From assembly GCA_009760855.2 (NCBI GenBank), contig WPIO01000005.1, positions 2,719,501 to 2,783,500 on the forward strand: a stretch of 64,000 bases of DNA, given 5' to 3'. Position numbers and translations under genes: made by a program. Below, in pieces: positions 1 through 10,569 of the stretch (the first letter of the stretch is position 1; the number at the start of each line of letters is the position of its first letter). The notes under the pieces are model-generated. The model made no database searches. It had not been told where the DNA came from and saw only the letters and a program-made list of their open reading frames with translations. The stretch is from Cristatella mucedo. Lineage: Eukaryota > Bryozoa > Phylactolaemata > Cristatellidae.

Positions 1-2530
1 AGCGATGGTGACAGCTAAAAGAGGGAAGATAATATGCGTTTTTAGCTGGTAAGTACACCATTTTACTTAGCATTGAGCATTGAACTGCCGCAATTTCAAA
101 GAATTATGAACTTCCAATTACTTTCAAAATGGTCACTTTGACATTCCGGAAAGACTACACTCTTTTTACTATGACTCAATTTACTGTCGCTCGAACTGAC
201 GAAGAATGCAGCTGGCATTTGCTAGCTGCAGCTCGCTTCCAGAAAAGCTGTGTTACCAGTTACGGTACAGCTATCAAATTAAGCGTAACATAGTTGAAGA
301 AGTGCTGTGAATTCCTTTCGTTGAAGGTGAACAGGCAAAGGTGAATCTTCCCTTTATTCTTCACACGGGGCATGTTATATATTGGCATCAACACAAAGAT
401 GGCCATCGCGTCCATGGACTCCGTGCACGCAAATCAATGTAAATTAATTACGTGACGGGAGTGAAAAATGTTTACTTGGAAGTCTCACAAGGCTCACCTG
501 CTAGGTCAGAGAATACTAAAGCCCGCCATCCAAAGATAAGATAGGTTTTCCTTGTATTGTCACGACTTCAAACTAATTTCTTAATAAGACCCGTGGCTCC
601 TGTTTGCCATCATGGTCCGGCAAGATTTCACAGCAATAATATTAGCAGTCAAAAGAAGAGAGGCGAGCAGAATTTGTGCTTAGCAGTCTGTGATACCAAT
701 CAGAAAAGCAAGAGACAAAGGAAGAAATTCAGTTAAAACTGCCAAAAAATCAAAAGAAACTCTGTTACGACCAACTTTGCAACTTTAGAAGAAGCCAGTG
801 AGCTTCGAACTTTCAAAGCTCTGCTTACGTCTCAAATTTACTACAATAAATTTACTTACAAATTTACTTTAAATATAAATTAAATTTATGACATACCCAA
901 AGACAGGGTAAGATTCCAGTCCTTTACGACTGAGGTTGTAGTATACTTTGGGCAACAGTAGGCTTGGCTCACCAGCTAGGTCGTGCTTACCATCACATCA
1001 GTTCATACCCAGCATGCGTTGTAACTTAACACCTAATTTTTGTGGGATTAAGTAATGGGTGGCATTAAACGATTAAAGCTCAACAAATATTATCTAATTG
1101 GATATTCAATTAAAAATTCGAAAGCCGTTTAGACTTGTTCCTAAGTTTATTTAATTTTACTTTTAAAATCTTGAAACCGACTCAGGAATATTCTACGGCA
1201 AAATAAATTCTTTGCTTCTTTGGATCTTGATTTAAATTTACATATAAATCAATGTAAGTTAACAGGTTAGTAACATTTAGGAAGTAAATTAATTTGTTAT
1301 TTAGCACTTTAGGAGTACCCACTCTCTCTTCACGTGCTTTGCATATGCGTCGTTCGATTATCTGTTTTCCGGTTTTATCGCTGTGAGGCAAGCTTGATAA
1401 ACTGTACAAACCAAGATAAGACAAAATATCACATTAAAAAATAACAGAGAATTCGTTTACAATTTTTCACAAGATGGAATAGTACGGTGAAGTTGATAGC
1501 TTAAATTAACCAAAGGTTTATATAGGATTTCTGAAACTAATGCTTCAACTGAAAGTTATTACAGAACTACTTTCGTTTGACTAGCATCATCGTCGTATGA
1601 AAATCTATCAATTACGTGTCACTCAACGAGGAATTCCCTTACAAAATTATACTCAAACCATGCCTACTTTTTTTCGAAGTATCTGCAAATTGTCTCAAAT
1701 GAACCTTTACGATGAAATTATATTTCCACAACGATCCTATAGCTGAGATAGGCTGACTAACTACTTAAGCTCAAGGCGGCTTCTATTTTTATTGAATAGC
1801 GTAACTTGCGAATAGATAAGGCGATAAAACATTAGACTCAAACAAGACTAGTCTCATTACCTAAGGGCTCATATTCATTCATCAAGTTTTGGTATTTTTT
1901 CTGATTAGCATGCACCATTGTGCAAGTAAGCAAACTTAAAAGTCATACAGTTTTACTTTTCTCAAACATTTGAGCTGGGGAGAGTAATCACATTTAAATA
2001 TGGACAGAAGTTTTCATGACAGAAATAGATGACGTGTTCCTGAAATATTACATCTCCGGAAAGCTATTTCAAACTAAAATAATCGGTTAATTAATATATT
2101 GATTTTATAAATCACAATTACCATATACGTTTTACATTCTGGGCTTAGCAATATGATGCTGAAAATTCTCACTATCACAATAGTTTATTCAATCTATCAA
2201 TTCTTCAGCTTTAACCCATGGTTCTTTTCTTCGTGAGTTGCTATGAGGCTTAGCTCACTGACAGTGAATTTAATAAAGAGTTCAAGATTATCCATGGCCT
2301 CATCAAGGCTGTGGATTACGGCATACCTTTCTACTATTCACGAACCAAAGCCGAGATCAAACACTTTTCACAAACCATTAAAATTGATTCGAATAAAAGT
2401 TTAGGAATAGTAGTAATCAAGGTTCTACCAACGCTAAGTAGAAGGCATACAACACACTTGTATGCGGAAGCAAATTTCTGTAGGTTTGGGCTTGCTAAAA
2501 TAAAGTGCTTGGATCGCATTTGCGTTTTCA
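1..2530. other. AT-rich stretch with no recognisable gene
   Basis: I read both strands and see only short, stop-interrupted frames with no family resemblance. No LINE tail, tRNA-like box or long repeat was recognised. It lies downstream (minus direction) of gene 2 exon 4, so it could be intron of that gene. I could not find the next exon, which would encode the segment after TM4, anywhere left of 9918. Confidence 0.5.
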
Positions 2531-2540
2531 AGTTTAGGCA

Positions 2541-2582
2541 GAGAGAGAGAGAGAAAGAGAGAGAGAGATAGATATATATATA
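2541..2582. repeat. GA microsatellite grading into a short TA run
   Basis: Imperfect (GA)n with an AAAG interruption, followed directly by a short TA run. Confidence 0.9.
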
Positions 2583-2649
2583 TATTTAAAGCGCCCTAAG
2601 AAAACTTAATCTCTGTTCATGAAGTTTATAGATGCCACAGGGTTGATCC

Positions 2650-2745
2650 CACGACCTTGGTAATCAAATACATTCACCTTAACCGTGGCTCCAGGCGAGC
2701 ACCTTAACCACTGGGTCAAACCAGTATGGCATTATTTCATGTCGA
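2650..2745 (-). mobile_element. tRNA-derived SINE head
   Basis: Reading the minus strand, an A-box-like CCCAGTGGTTAAGG is followed about 45-50 nt later by GGTCGTGGGATCAACCC, a degenerate B box (GGTTCGANNCC type). The spacing fits a pol III tRNA promoter. No intact tRNA cloverleaf is expected. Related boxes occur at 6250, 6905, 27245, 43255 and 52700. Confidence 0.55.
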
Positions 2746-3134
2746 CTAGTTCTATGCAGCAATATTGACCACATACAGTCAGATTGGACATTCAACTGGA
2801 TTAAGAGTCCGGAGAGCCACTCCGTCTGGTAGCTTGCACCTCCGCCGTTAACTCGGATCTTAGTTAGATGTCGACAAACTTGAAGAGCTTGCAAGCAAGT
2901 TCTACACGATAGACTTTCCAGGTGACGACTAAATCCACAAAACACCGTCATTGAACAATTTCTTAGAGGTGAGAGGTAAGGATTAGGCGCTGAAGAAAGT
3001 CGATATTATTCCTGCTCTTTTAGTCATTCTTGCAAAGTCCTGTCGAGGCGAATTCGATCAAGCCAAGGCCTTCTACGACCTATGATACTCTCTCTCTTTC
3101 CGGTGCGGTTTTCTGGTACATTGTAGGCTTTTAC

Positions 3135-3800
3135 TAGAATGCAGAAGACAGTCAGTTATACCTATGCCTTAATACCTCCCAGCCCTCCAGCAGGTCTAGT
3201 TCTCCTAACTTCCTTCCAGCAGGTATTGATGAAATCCCCATGTGGATACCAGCAAACTTTCTTAAATTTAATACTGATAAAATGGTGGCTATAATAATAT
3301 TCACAACCTGACTGTGGTTTTATAATATCCATCAACGAACACACACACACGCACACACACACATACATACATACACACACACACACACTCACACACACAC
3401 ACACACACACACAGGCACACCAGCAGTCCAGTCTCACCACCGTTAACTCACTGCTTGCTGGTCTACCTTCCTGTGAATTAAGATGCTTACAGTTTGTGCA
3501 AAGCTCTAAAACTAGCCTTTTCTGCCCTTGAGCTTCGCAGTTGCATAATCCTACCACTTCGCGCCTATCTGCACTGGCTCCCAGTCAAGCAGCACTTCAA
3601 GTCCACGGTTCTGTCACTCACTTTTAGGCCCTTTCATTCTTCGGCTCTAGCCTACCTATCAGATTTACTGTTCACCAGGCTAAGCATCGTACCACTCGCT
3701 TTTCAAAATCTAACTGTTTAACTATACCTCGTACATACATATCTCAAATTCTTTGGAGACCGCGCCGTTAGTGCTCTAAATGCAAAACAGCTTGAAACCA
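3135..3800 (+). mobile_element. L2/CR1-like LINE fragment, 3' part of RT ORF
   Basis: Plus-strand frames, joined across frameshifts, show a QLYLC-type stretch (just after the RT catalytic box) near 3150. Near 3570 comes the C-terminal landmark 'HWLPVKQ', then a 'YLSDLL'-like block and a remnant of the 'RTNLKSFGDRAFS' motif. The same landmarks recur in the copies at 19235, 45953 and 61255. A CA microsatellite has expanded inside it. Stops and frameshifts make it a dead 5'-truncated copy. Confidence 0.8.
3338..3414. repeat. CA microsatellite inside a LINE fragment
   Basis: (CA)n with a few GCAC and CATA interruptions. It lies in the region of the LINE that should encode sequence just after the catalytic YADD box, so it expanded after the copy inserted. 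Confidence 0.95.
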
Positions 3801-4690
3801 TGGAGTTGGTGGGACGAGAGCGAACTGGAGTTTTCCTGAGGTCGGATTGTTATGCGAATGCAACGGAGTGAAGCGATCTGCAGGCTAGAAACAAGATTTC
3901 ACTAAGTCCATTCGATACTTGATATGAAGCCATTGAACCTCGACATATTTATACGCCAGTGACTCCGTTTACCGGAGACTAGACAAGCTGGCGAAAAACT
4001 AGCTGCAGTTCGTTGTTAGCACAAGCTAGAAGCCCCGAATAAAGCCATTGGCAATTACCTTAAGGCGATGCTAATAAAGAATATTACTTGGCCTGTCAGA
4101 TTCGCACATAAAATGGTCGGGACCACTTGTAATGTTCTTAGATGAAATGCCGACTTAATAAAGGGGCTGGAGAGGTAATTCCTTGCGGCAAGCAAAAGAT
4201 CGCAGGCTGAGCTTTGAGATTGATCTCTTGAAGACGGATTGAATTCATTGCATGATCCCTTCTATGGGATAACTTCTTTACCAATCACCTTTATAACTTT
4301 GTATGAAAGCTTTTGACACACCGATAAATAATCCTACCAAAATATACCTACAGATTATTCAGATTCTGCAACCACTCTGATGGTTGCTCTAGCCTTATAC
4401 GACAGTGACAGTCCTGTGAGAAAAAAGCTACCAAAGCTCTTCATCAACTTTTTAAAACTGCTTTACATTGAAAACTAAAATATCATAACTCACTTTGATT
4501 TATTGGGGATAGTGTGGACGCTTCCAGTCACTAATAGCTTCTATTATATCCTTGTCACAACACTTTTAAAACGATTAAAATGTATTCTGTAGCGCCTCTG
4601 GCATGCACTCTTGTTTGAGGTCAATTTACAAATGTGAAGAATTTGAGTCTCCTGTCTGCTTACTAAACGACCAAGACCAGCTCAGAGCCA
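3801..4690. other. No recognisable content between LINE and Gypsy remnants
   Basis: Short frames only. If the Gypsy remnant at 4714-6165 had a 3' LTR it would lie here, but I see no terminal TG...CA repeat pair to support that. Confidence 0.35.
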
Positions 4691-4713
4691 GCTAAGACCC
4701 AGCTGCCCATCTA

Positions 4714-4965
4714 CTAGCTCGCGGAATTCGGTGAGTTTTTCGCTAAGCGACTGGCTATACGCTTCAGGTGCAGTTCCTGGGTATTGTGCGTTCTCCGCAT
4801 GGTTATGGAGGCACTGTGGCTGAACACAAGCAGGAAGGTGCTATATAACGTAGCTTGATGACAAGCCGTACAATACACGAACGAAATCAGTACAGGATGA
4901 CCGGCTGAATTTAAGCACAAGCTGTGCAGCACCGTAAGCAGTGTTCGATTCGTCCTCTTCACCAC
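4714..4965 (-). pseudogene. Gypsy-type integrase, C-terminal part of the catalytic core (degraded)
   Basis: The minus-strand frame starts 'VKRTNRTLLTVLHSLCL', matching the conserved Gypsy integrase segment around the catalytic glutamate (VERFNRTLL type); here the Glu position reads Lys. It continues with a degraded version of the 'Y...H.ST...FLMFGR' block and then low-complexity residues. Upstream in the same direction lie an integrase zinc finger (5455-5725) and an RNase H remnant (5930-6165), so all three belong to one decayed pol gene. Stops and frameshifts separate them. This is ancient, non-functional retroelement DNA. Confidence 0.72.
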
Positions 4966-5454
4966 GGTAAGGCGTCATCCGTGTTTTGCGTGTGCCAAAA
5001 CCAATTCATGGAGGGCTTGTTATTTCAGCCTCGAAATTTCGGCCGGGTCAAAGCAAAAACTACAAAGCTTACCGAAGCGAACGGGGATGTTTAACAGGGC
5101 GTATGACCTGTCCCGACCAATGCGCCTCACACGGGAACGGACTCAAACCACAAACTATACTGAAATACTAGTTGGCATTCGCGGCCGAGATCTTACGTGG
5201 TAACTTTTAAGATATCTACTGCTTTTTTGACGCTCCGACAGCAAGTACGAGACGGTATGGAAACACCCAATGTCTAAGAACATCTGTGTATTTGGGCTCG
5301 CAAAGCCACGGCTTACGACTGCTCTCTCCTGCACCACGCGTTCCCACTGCCCCTTCTCTGCAGGCTGTGATTCGCCTACATTCAAACTTAAACTCATAAA
5401 GCCATAAACCCTAAATTAACGGTAATCTCATAGAACCATCAACTCTTGGATGCG

Positions 5455-5725
5455 CCATAAGACCACATACTGCTACCATTTCCCATGGCAGTCCTACTGG
5501 TATTGGTAGGAGTGCGTCGTTGGCGCCCAGAGCACACTAATCGGTCGACATTCCTGAAACGATCGCCAATATCTCGCTACGTCTTGGGTCATACTGAAGC
5601 AGTAAGCTTGGTCCCTCCGGTTGCCGTACGTTGTTTAACCCCCTGGTGACAGCTTTCGTCATGGTGTCTTCTGTGCAATTCTAGGTTGGCTTTCGGCACG
5701 ACCAATGCCTATGAATATTCGCATC
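5455..5725 (-). pseudogene. Gypsy-type integrase zinc-binding (HHCC) region, degraded
   Basis: On the minus strand a frame reads 'LELHRRHHDESCHQGVKQ', corresponding to the HX3H half of the integrase H2C2 finger. It is followed by a stop-interrupted stretch ending 'RDIGDRFRNVDRLVC', corresponding to the 'RDVxxWVxxCxxC' half. Several in-frame stops are present. Its position between RNase H (5930-6165) and the integrase core (4714-4965) is the standard Gypsy pol order on the minus strand. Confidence 0.7.
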
Positions 5726-5929
5726 CCCGTCGAGGGCAAATGTGGCGGTAGAGGAAGCTGTCAACCACATTTAGTGGGATATAATTTGTCAGAGCCACCT
5801 CAATGAATAACAGTTCCAAAGTGGTACACAACTTGAACCGGCATTCCGTCATCCAAACCAGCTTTCACAAACGGGTCTAGCCACTGCATTGCTCTGAGGC
5901 CACTCACCTCCTCATGGCAGAGAAACCTC

Positions 5930-6165
5930 TATGAAATACGCTGGCGTCCTCATTTGGCAGGTTCGACGGCACGTCCTGGTGACTGCTTAGCTTCGCTCTC
6001 TTGTACGTTATGTCGATGTTGAACACTTGCAAGATGACAGTTCAGCGTTCCAGAATCCCCAGTGCTTTCTGGCAGCTAAGGCACACAAGCGAATTGTGGT
6101 CAGTTCTCACCATAAATCGTCCGCCGAGGAGGTAGCGCCTGAATTTCTTCAGGTGGCGTAGTTTT
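5930..6165 (-). pseudogene. Gypsy-type RNase H, degraded
   Basis: The minus-strand frame begins 'HLKKFRRYLLGGRFMVRTDH', the classical end of the Ty3/Gypsy RNase H domain (LRKFRxYLLGxxFxVxTDHxxL). It is followed by a degraded 'ILERW..LQ.F...I.Y' block. One in-frame TGA replaces the expected Trp after the LER motif. It is the most readable piece of a minus-strand Gypsy element whose integrase lies at 4714-5725. Confidence 0.8.
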
Positions 6166-6249
6166 GCTCACTAGGAGACAATGTGCAGCTTTTTAAAGCG
6201 TGGACTCGGCTTTCTCGTTTCAATACCGAAATAAGACCTTAGTCACAGG

Positions 6250-6420
6250 CGTCGGTCGAGATGGCGAAAGGCTCGGGAGTCGTCGGGTAAGCTTAGTAGA
6301 CCATAATAGCCCACTAGGTAAGACATATACTATTCGCGACCGGTATCTAGGGGTCGTGGGTTTGAATCCTGCTGTGTGCAGTGGTTATTGGTTGCCACTT
6401 CAACCTTTGGTGACAGTCCT
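6250..6420 (+). mobile_element. tRNA-derived SINE
   Basis: A plus-strand A-box-like AGCCCACTAGGTAAG is followed by GGTCGTGGGTTTGAATCC, an excellent B box. A Gypsy RNase H remnant lies on its left and an antisense LINE tail on its right. Confidence 0.65.
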
Positions 6421-6454
6421 GAAACTCTTTGTTCACTATGCTAAAGAGGCTGCT

Positions 6455-6560
6455 GCTATAATAATAACAAAGCACTTGATAAGGCGCCCTCAGAGAACTC
6501 AATCTCGTCCTAGGTGGTTTGAATTTGCTAAATCAGCTAGTATTTGTTTTAGGAAAGCTA
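6455..6560 (-). mobile_element. L2/CR1-like LINE 3' tail (short)
   Basis: The plus strand shows an ATAATAATAA run followed by GCGCCCTCAGAGAACTCAAT, the reverse complement of the 3' end shared by every L2-like copy in the window. Only the last ~100 bp remain. Confidence 0.8.
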
Positions 6561-6904
6561 CACGACAGTTCAGCGATCCCTTCAGTAGTTAGAAATGTTG
6601 TTCCTGTTCCTTTTCCCATGTTTAGGGCGTCCGTATTAGAAGCACTTGATGGAAAAAGTCGGCCCACCAAAAAAAATTGGATTCTGGACCAGCCTTAGCA
6701 GGATTGTAAGAAATAAAACTCTCAAAACTCAAACACCGACGCGGCGCGCGTCGTTGCTGTGTGGTTGGGCCCTCCGGTTAGCGGAGGCGGCCAGGCGCCT
6801 CTGATGCTTCGGCCGACGGCACCGGAAAAACACTAGCTGATTTAACAGTCCCTTGTGTATAGCGACAGAAGAGTCTTTACGGATATCCCGACCGCTTGCA
6901 GTGG

Positions 6905-7005
6905 CAACAAAGGATTGTCCACATCAGAATTCGAACCAACGACATTGGGACCGAGGTAGTAAAAGCAATTGCCTTACCTAGTGTGCCATCTCGGCTCGGC
7001 ATCGA
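6905..7005 (-). mobile_element. tRNA-derived SINE head
   Basis: Minus strand: GAGATGGCACACTAGGTAAGG (A box) and, about 45 nt on, GTTGGTTCGAATTC (B box). This is the best-preserved A/B pair in the window, but the acceptor and anticodon arms do not fold as a true tRNA by eye. Confidence 0.7.
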
Positions 7006-7212
7006 TAATTCCTCTAACCAGACATTGAGTTGTGGGCGTAATCGGTGGTTTATTCTTGGTTTTTCTTGTTAACAATTGTGTTAAATAAAGGTAGAATTTG
7101 TATTGGAGGCCGTAATGCTAAACGTTTTCGTACCGAAGAGATGCAAGAAGAGGCTGCTAAGGTGTCCTTTTTGTTTTGGCAAATTGACTCACCGAGTGCT
7201 TTGCTTCGGAGC

Positions 7213-7662
7213 AAAGGCGGATGAGGGGAAAAGAAGGAACTGGAGGAAGAGGAGGAGTGGAGAGAGGGGAGAAGAAGGGGAGGAGGAAGAGGAGGAGTGG
7301 AGAGAGGGGAGAAGAAGGGGGAAGAGGAAGAGGAGGAGTGGAGAGAGGGGAGAAGAAGGGGAGGAGGAAGAGGAGGAGTGGAGAGAGGGGAGAAGAAGGG
7401 GAGGAGGAAGAGGAGGAGTGGAGGAGGAGTGGAGAGATGGGAGAAGAAGGAACTGGAGGAAGAGGAGGAGTGGAGAGAGGGGAGAAGAAGGGGAGGAGGA
7501 AGAGGAGGAGTGGAGAGAGGGGAGAAGAAGGGGAGGAGGAAGAGGAGGAGTGGAGAGAGGGGAGAAGAAGGGGAGGAGGAAGAGGAGGAGTGGAGAGATG
7601 GGAGAAGAAGGGGGAAGATGAAGAGGAGGAGTGGAGAGAGGGGAGAAAAAGGGGAGGAGGAA
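7213..7662. repeat. Purine-rich minisatellite, 40-bp unit
   Basis: About 11 tandem units of ~40 bp, each containing GGAGTGGAGAGAGGGGAGAA. Two units carry an AAGGAACTGGAGG variant and one is an 11-12-bp partial unit. The top strand is almost pure purine across ~450 bp. It yields long open frames on both strands (Arg/Glu/Gly-rich or Ser/Pro/Leu-rich), which are repeat artefacts and not genes. Confidence 0.95.
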
Positions 7663-7699
7663 GTTCTTTGCAAGTCGTTTTTGATGAGCTAAATGACTA

Positions 7700-8480
7700 G
7701 GCACGTTTTACATGTGGTCCCTTTTCCTTCCTAAATTTATGTATTTGTGGTTCAGTTTGTGTATTGCCAAGCTACGAAGAGGTTCATTTACTGTTCGTTT
7801 TTGCTACAGCAAACAAACCTCCTTGCACATCTCCATCTCCAGTGCTAAAGTAACAAGCAAGAATTACATTATGGCTGTGGTGAAGCTAGTGAACGCAGTG
7901 CTTGCTCTTCCTCCCGGCCACCGAATCTTCAAGCACATAAACGAAGCTGCTCAGGCTGGTTATGGCTATCTGCTTTACCACTTTGAGGCTCGCTGACCCA
8001 GTCTTTACAACGTCTTGGAGCACCTCTTCGTCCTCTGCTGCTTGATCCTTTCCTTCCTCAGTGAGAGGGACCTCAATGACTTTTAAAAGCTCTCTGGTGA
8101 AGATGGCATTCAAAAGCTTTCTGGTTAAGTTTGGCTCTATCAGTGTCCATTCCTCATTGATATCAGCTCTCACTTTAACGAACTTGAATTGAAGTTGTAA
8201 GGAAATGACTTGCTAATTAAAAAGATGGAAACCCATGTGTGGGTATTTGAAGCAAAGCTAATTGTTTTGGAGAAACAGCTGTATTCGGGAGAAAATGTCC
8301 ATGTCCCGCACCTCGCCCTTTGCGATGTAGCCCTCTTTAACACTGAAAAATGCAACATAGTGTTGATAAGCCTGCGGAATTATTCTTATCGCACATCACT
8401 GATGTGCGTTTTTATTCGCAAAAGTTCATGACCTTCAGCACTCCCTTTGACTTTCCTAGTGACCCGCCCCTCTGATGCAA
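7700..8480. other. Unassigned, with one minus-strand 95-codon frame
   Basis: The minus strand 8173-7886 is open for 95 codons and encodes an acidic, helical-looking peptide ('LLKVIEVPLTEEGKDQAAED'). I recognise no family, and no splice-site logic ties it to the transporter gene. It could be part of the decayed Gypsy gag region or chance. Confidence 0.25.
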
Positions 8481-8744
8481 GCGTTATATAAGAATATGCT
8501 GGGCTCTCAGCTCACTGGAAATCACCTGTAAGACATAATGTGGCTGAACTATTTTATCATTAGAACCTGATATTGTATGTCCCGCTTAGAGCAAGCAACG
8601 CCATGTTTCTCATTCATCGTACTGTATTTTTTTTAAATCTTTCCTTTGATGCCTTTTCTTCTTTTGACCTGGTGTGTCATCTTGGCCTCCTGAAACATAT
8701 ATAGCCTAGCAGTCCAAAATTTTAGCCGTCCCCTGCTTTAGGCT

Positions 8745-9130
8745 GTGTTTAGTGTGCGCTCTCGTGGCATAGCCATTAGAGCCAGGCTTGCTGATTCACA
8801 GCCTCTTTTGCCATGGCTCGCTTTAGGGAGGCATCGGGCAATCCGGCGGAGCCTTAACGTGCTACACTGTCCGGAAGTTCGTAAAAAATGGTTTTACATA
8901 ATAAACTTGCTTGAGACACCGCTTAAGTCTGGCTTCGCTCACGTGGGTAGACAATTCAAGTCGTTAGTTAAGTTCCGTACCGGCTCACCGTCATGCAGGA
9001 CCCAGCCTTTAAAGTCATGAACGTACTCACCGCGGCCCTTCTTGAGAGACAACGCCTCCTTCAGAGCTTCCTTGACTTCTTTTTTGTTCGATACCCGCTT
9101 TCCAGCTCAAGTTATGTCTAGAAAACCTCG
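8745..9130 (-). pseudogene. Possible retroelement gag-like fragment
   Basis: Reading the minus strand with frame changes gives a lysine-rich, plausible coding stretch ('KKEVKEALKEALSLKKGRGE' then 'YVHDFKGWVLHDGEPV'). It lies upstream of the Gypsy pol pieces in the same orientation, where gag would be expected. There is no zinc knuckle or capsid motif, so the assignment is positional only. Confidence 0.25.
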
Positions 9131-9917
9131 TATCTTTCTCGTGCAAGAAGCCTCAGTCCTGCCGTTCACCGATACAAAGGCATCAAAGCCATGAATCCAA
9201 AGGTGGAGCTGCTGTCGGCCATCACTCACCGGCAGCATTATAGCCGCAACCATTCTTCACTACCAGTTATAGCGTTGCTGCGACTCCGGCGGTGGCAGAT
9301 ATTGGGAATCTCGCGGAGACACATACATCAACATAGGCAATACAACAGACTCAATTTGTTTACCTCTCAAAGCATAAACATACGAAAGTCAAAGGTACTA
9401 CCAACACTGAGGAATGCCTCAAATTTGGGCAATTTAGCTTCTTCAGGTATTTCCTTAGGTTTTTGGCAGGACGCTGGGCTTTGCCGATTGCCTAACCATT
9501 TGCCTCAAGTGAGGTATTATCTCTAGTAAAAACAGCAGCAGCCACACATAACAGATGTAAAACATGACATGCATAGTACAATTGGTAGTTATCGAGAAGA
9601 ATTTTTCATTTTGTCCTGTAATCTCCTGATACTACCACCAAAATCAGCCGAGTGACTCATTCCAACTGCTCAGTGAGAACCGCGCTTACTAGACAAGCCG
9701 TTTGAAATATAGCACCACATCTTAGTTTGGGTCTCAGTAACTTCTATAGTCACCAGTCACCCAGACCGTGGTCTAACTTTCCAATATCAATCAACATGAT
9801 CGATTTCAAGTGCTACTATCGCTGCTGAAGACTAGATCTAGACTTTTCTATTCCAGCTAGACTAACATCAAGGGTGGCTGTGTGAGGTTCAGATAAGTTA
9901 GCAAAATAAATACTTAC

Positions 9918-10065
9918 CATTAACAAGCTTAGACGTTCAGGAAACGTTTGTGCCAGAATGGCAAAGCCTGCTGTTGTCATCATGGCCGTGCCGTTTGCAT
10001 CTATTATTCTGCAAAGGAAGCATAGGGTGACGAAGACCCGTCCTGGTGGAGAATTGTCCAGAAAT
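9918..10065 (-). CDS. SLC18B1: SLC18B1-like MFS transporter (gene 2), exon 4: TM4 region
   Basis: This 148-nt exon lies between an acceptor TTTGTTTTGCAG and a donor ATG|GTAAGT on the minus strand. One nucleotide completes a codon from exon 3 (which ends with two), then 49 codons follow. The peptide contains 'VFVTLCFLCRIIDANGTAMM' and then an 'ILAQTFPER' block. This matches the TM4 region and following loop of vertebrate SLC18B1, where the equivalent reads FVxxCFLxRxxDAxxxA...ILAxxFP. SLC18B1 is a 12-TM major facilitator related to vesicular amine carriers; the mammalian protein is reported to move polyamines in vesicles. Substrate here is unknown. No stops or frameshifts. The following exon was not found and probably lies left of the window. 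Confidence 0.85.
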
Positions 10066-10569
10066 CTGCAAAACAAATTGATTCATTTCTTGCGGTTGCC
10101 AAATCGTGTGTAAATAGGAAACGGCTTATGAGGAGGCAGTACGCTTCAGTTCTTAAGCTGCTGTGATATGGAATTCAAGCTTTTTGGGAAGGTATTTAAT
10201 AGAATTTTTGCAGAGAAATAAACCAGTAATGGCTGGGATAAAAGTTTGTAAGGCTGTATGAGGGCTGCTACATAATTAAGCATTGGTGCTATATCTATGA
10301 TACAAGCTATTCATGGCTATTGTAAATGTATTAAAAACTAACGAAGTTATTAGAAACAGTTAAAATTAAACGATTTGTTGAATAACGTAAGTGTTAATAA
10401 CTTGTTACTGTCACTGTAAGATTAACACGTCCGTGATCACCACAACATTGCCTTCTATTCAAAATGTTTATTAATTGAGATCACGATACACCTATTATCT
10501 ACGACGCCCCTTATGATGGCAGCCCCAAAAAGCCCTGCTTAATGGCTCCTCTAATAAGGGAAATTTGAA

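Noticed and set aside
6905-7005. Functional tRNA gene
   Set aside because: A and B boxes are present, but the arms do not pair into a cloverleaf, and related heads recur elsewhere, as expected for SINEs.
7050-7704. Long open frames up to 207 codons on both strands
   Set aside because: They are translations of the 40-bp purine minisatellite; composition is purely repeat-driven.
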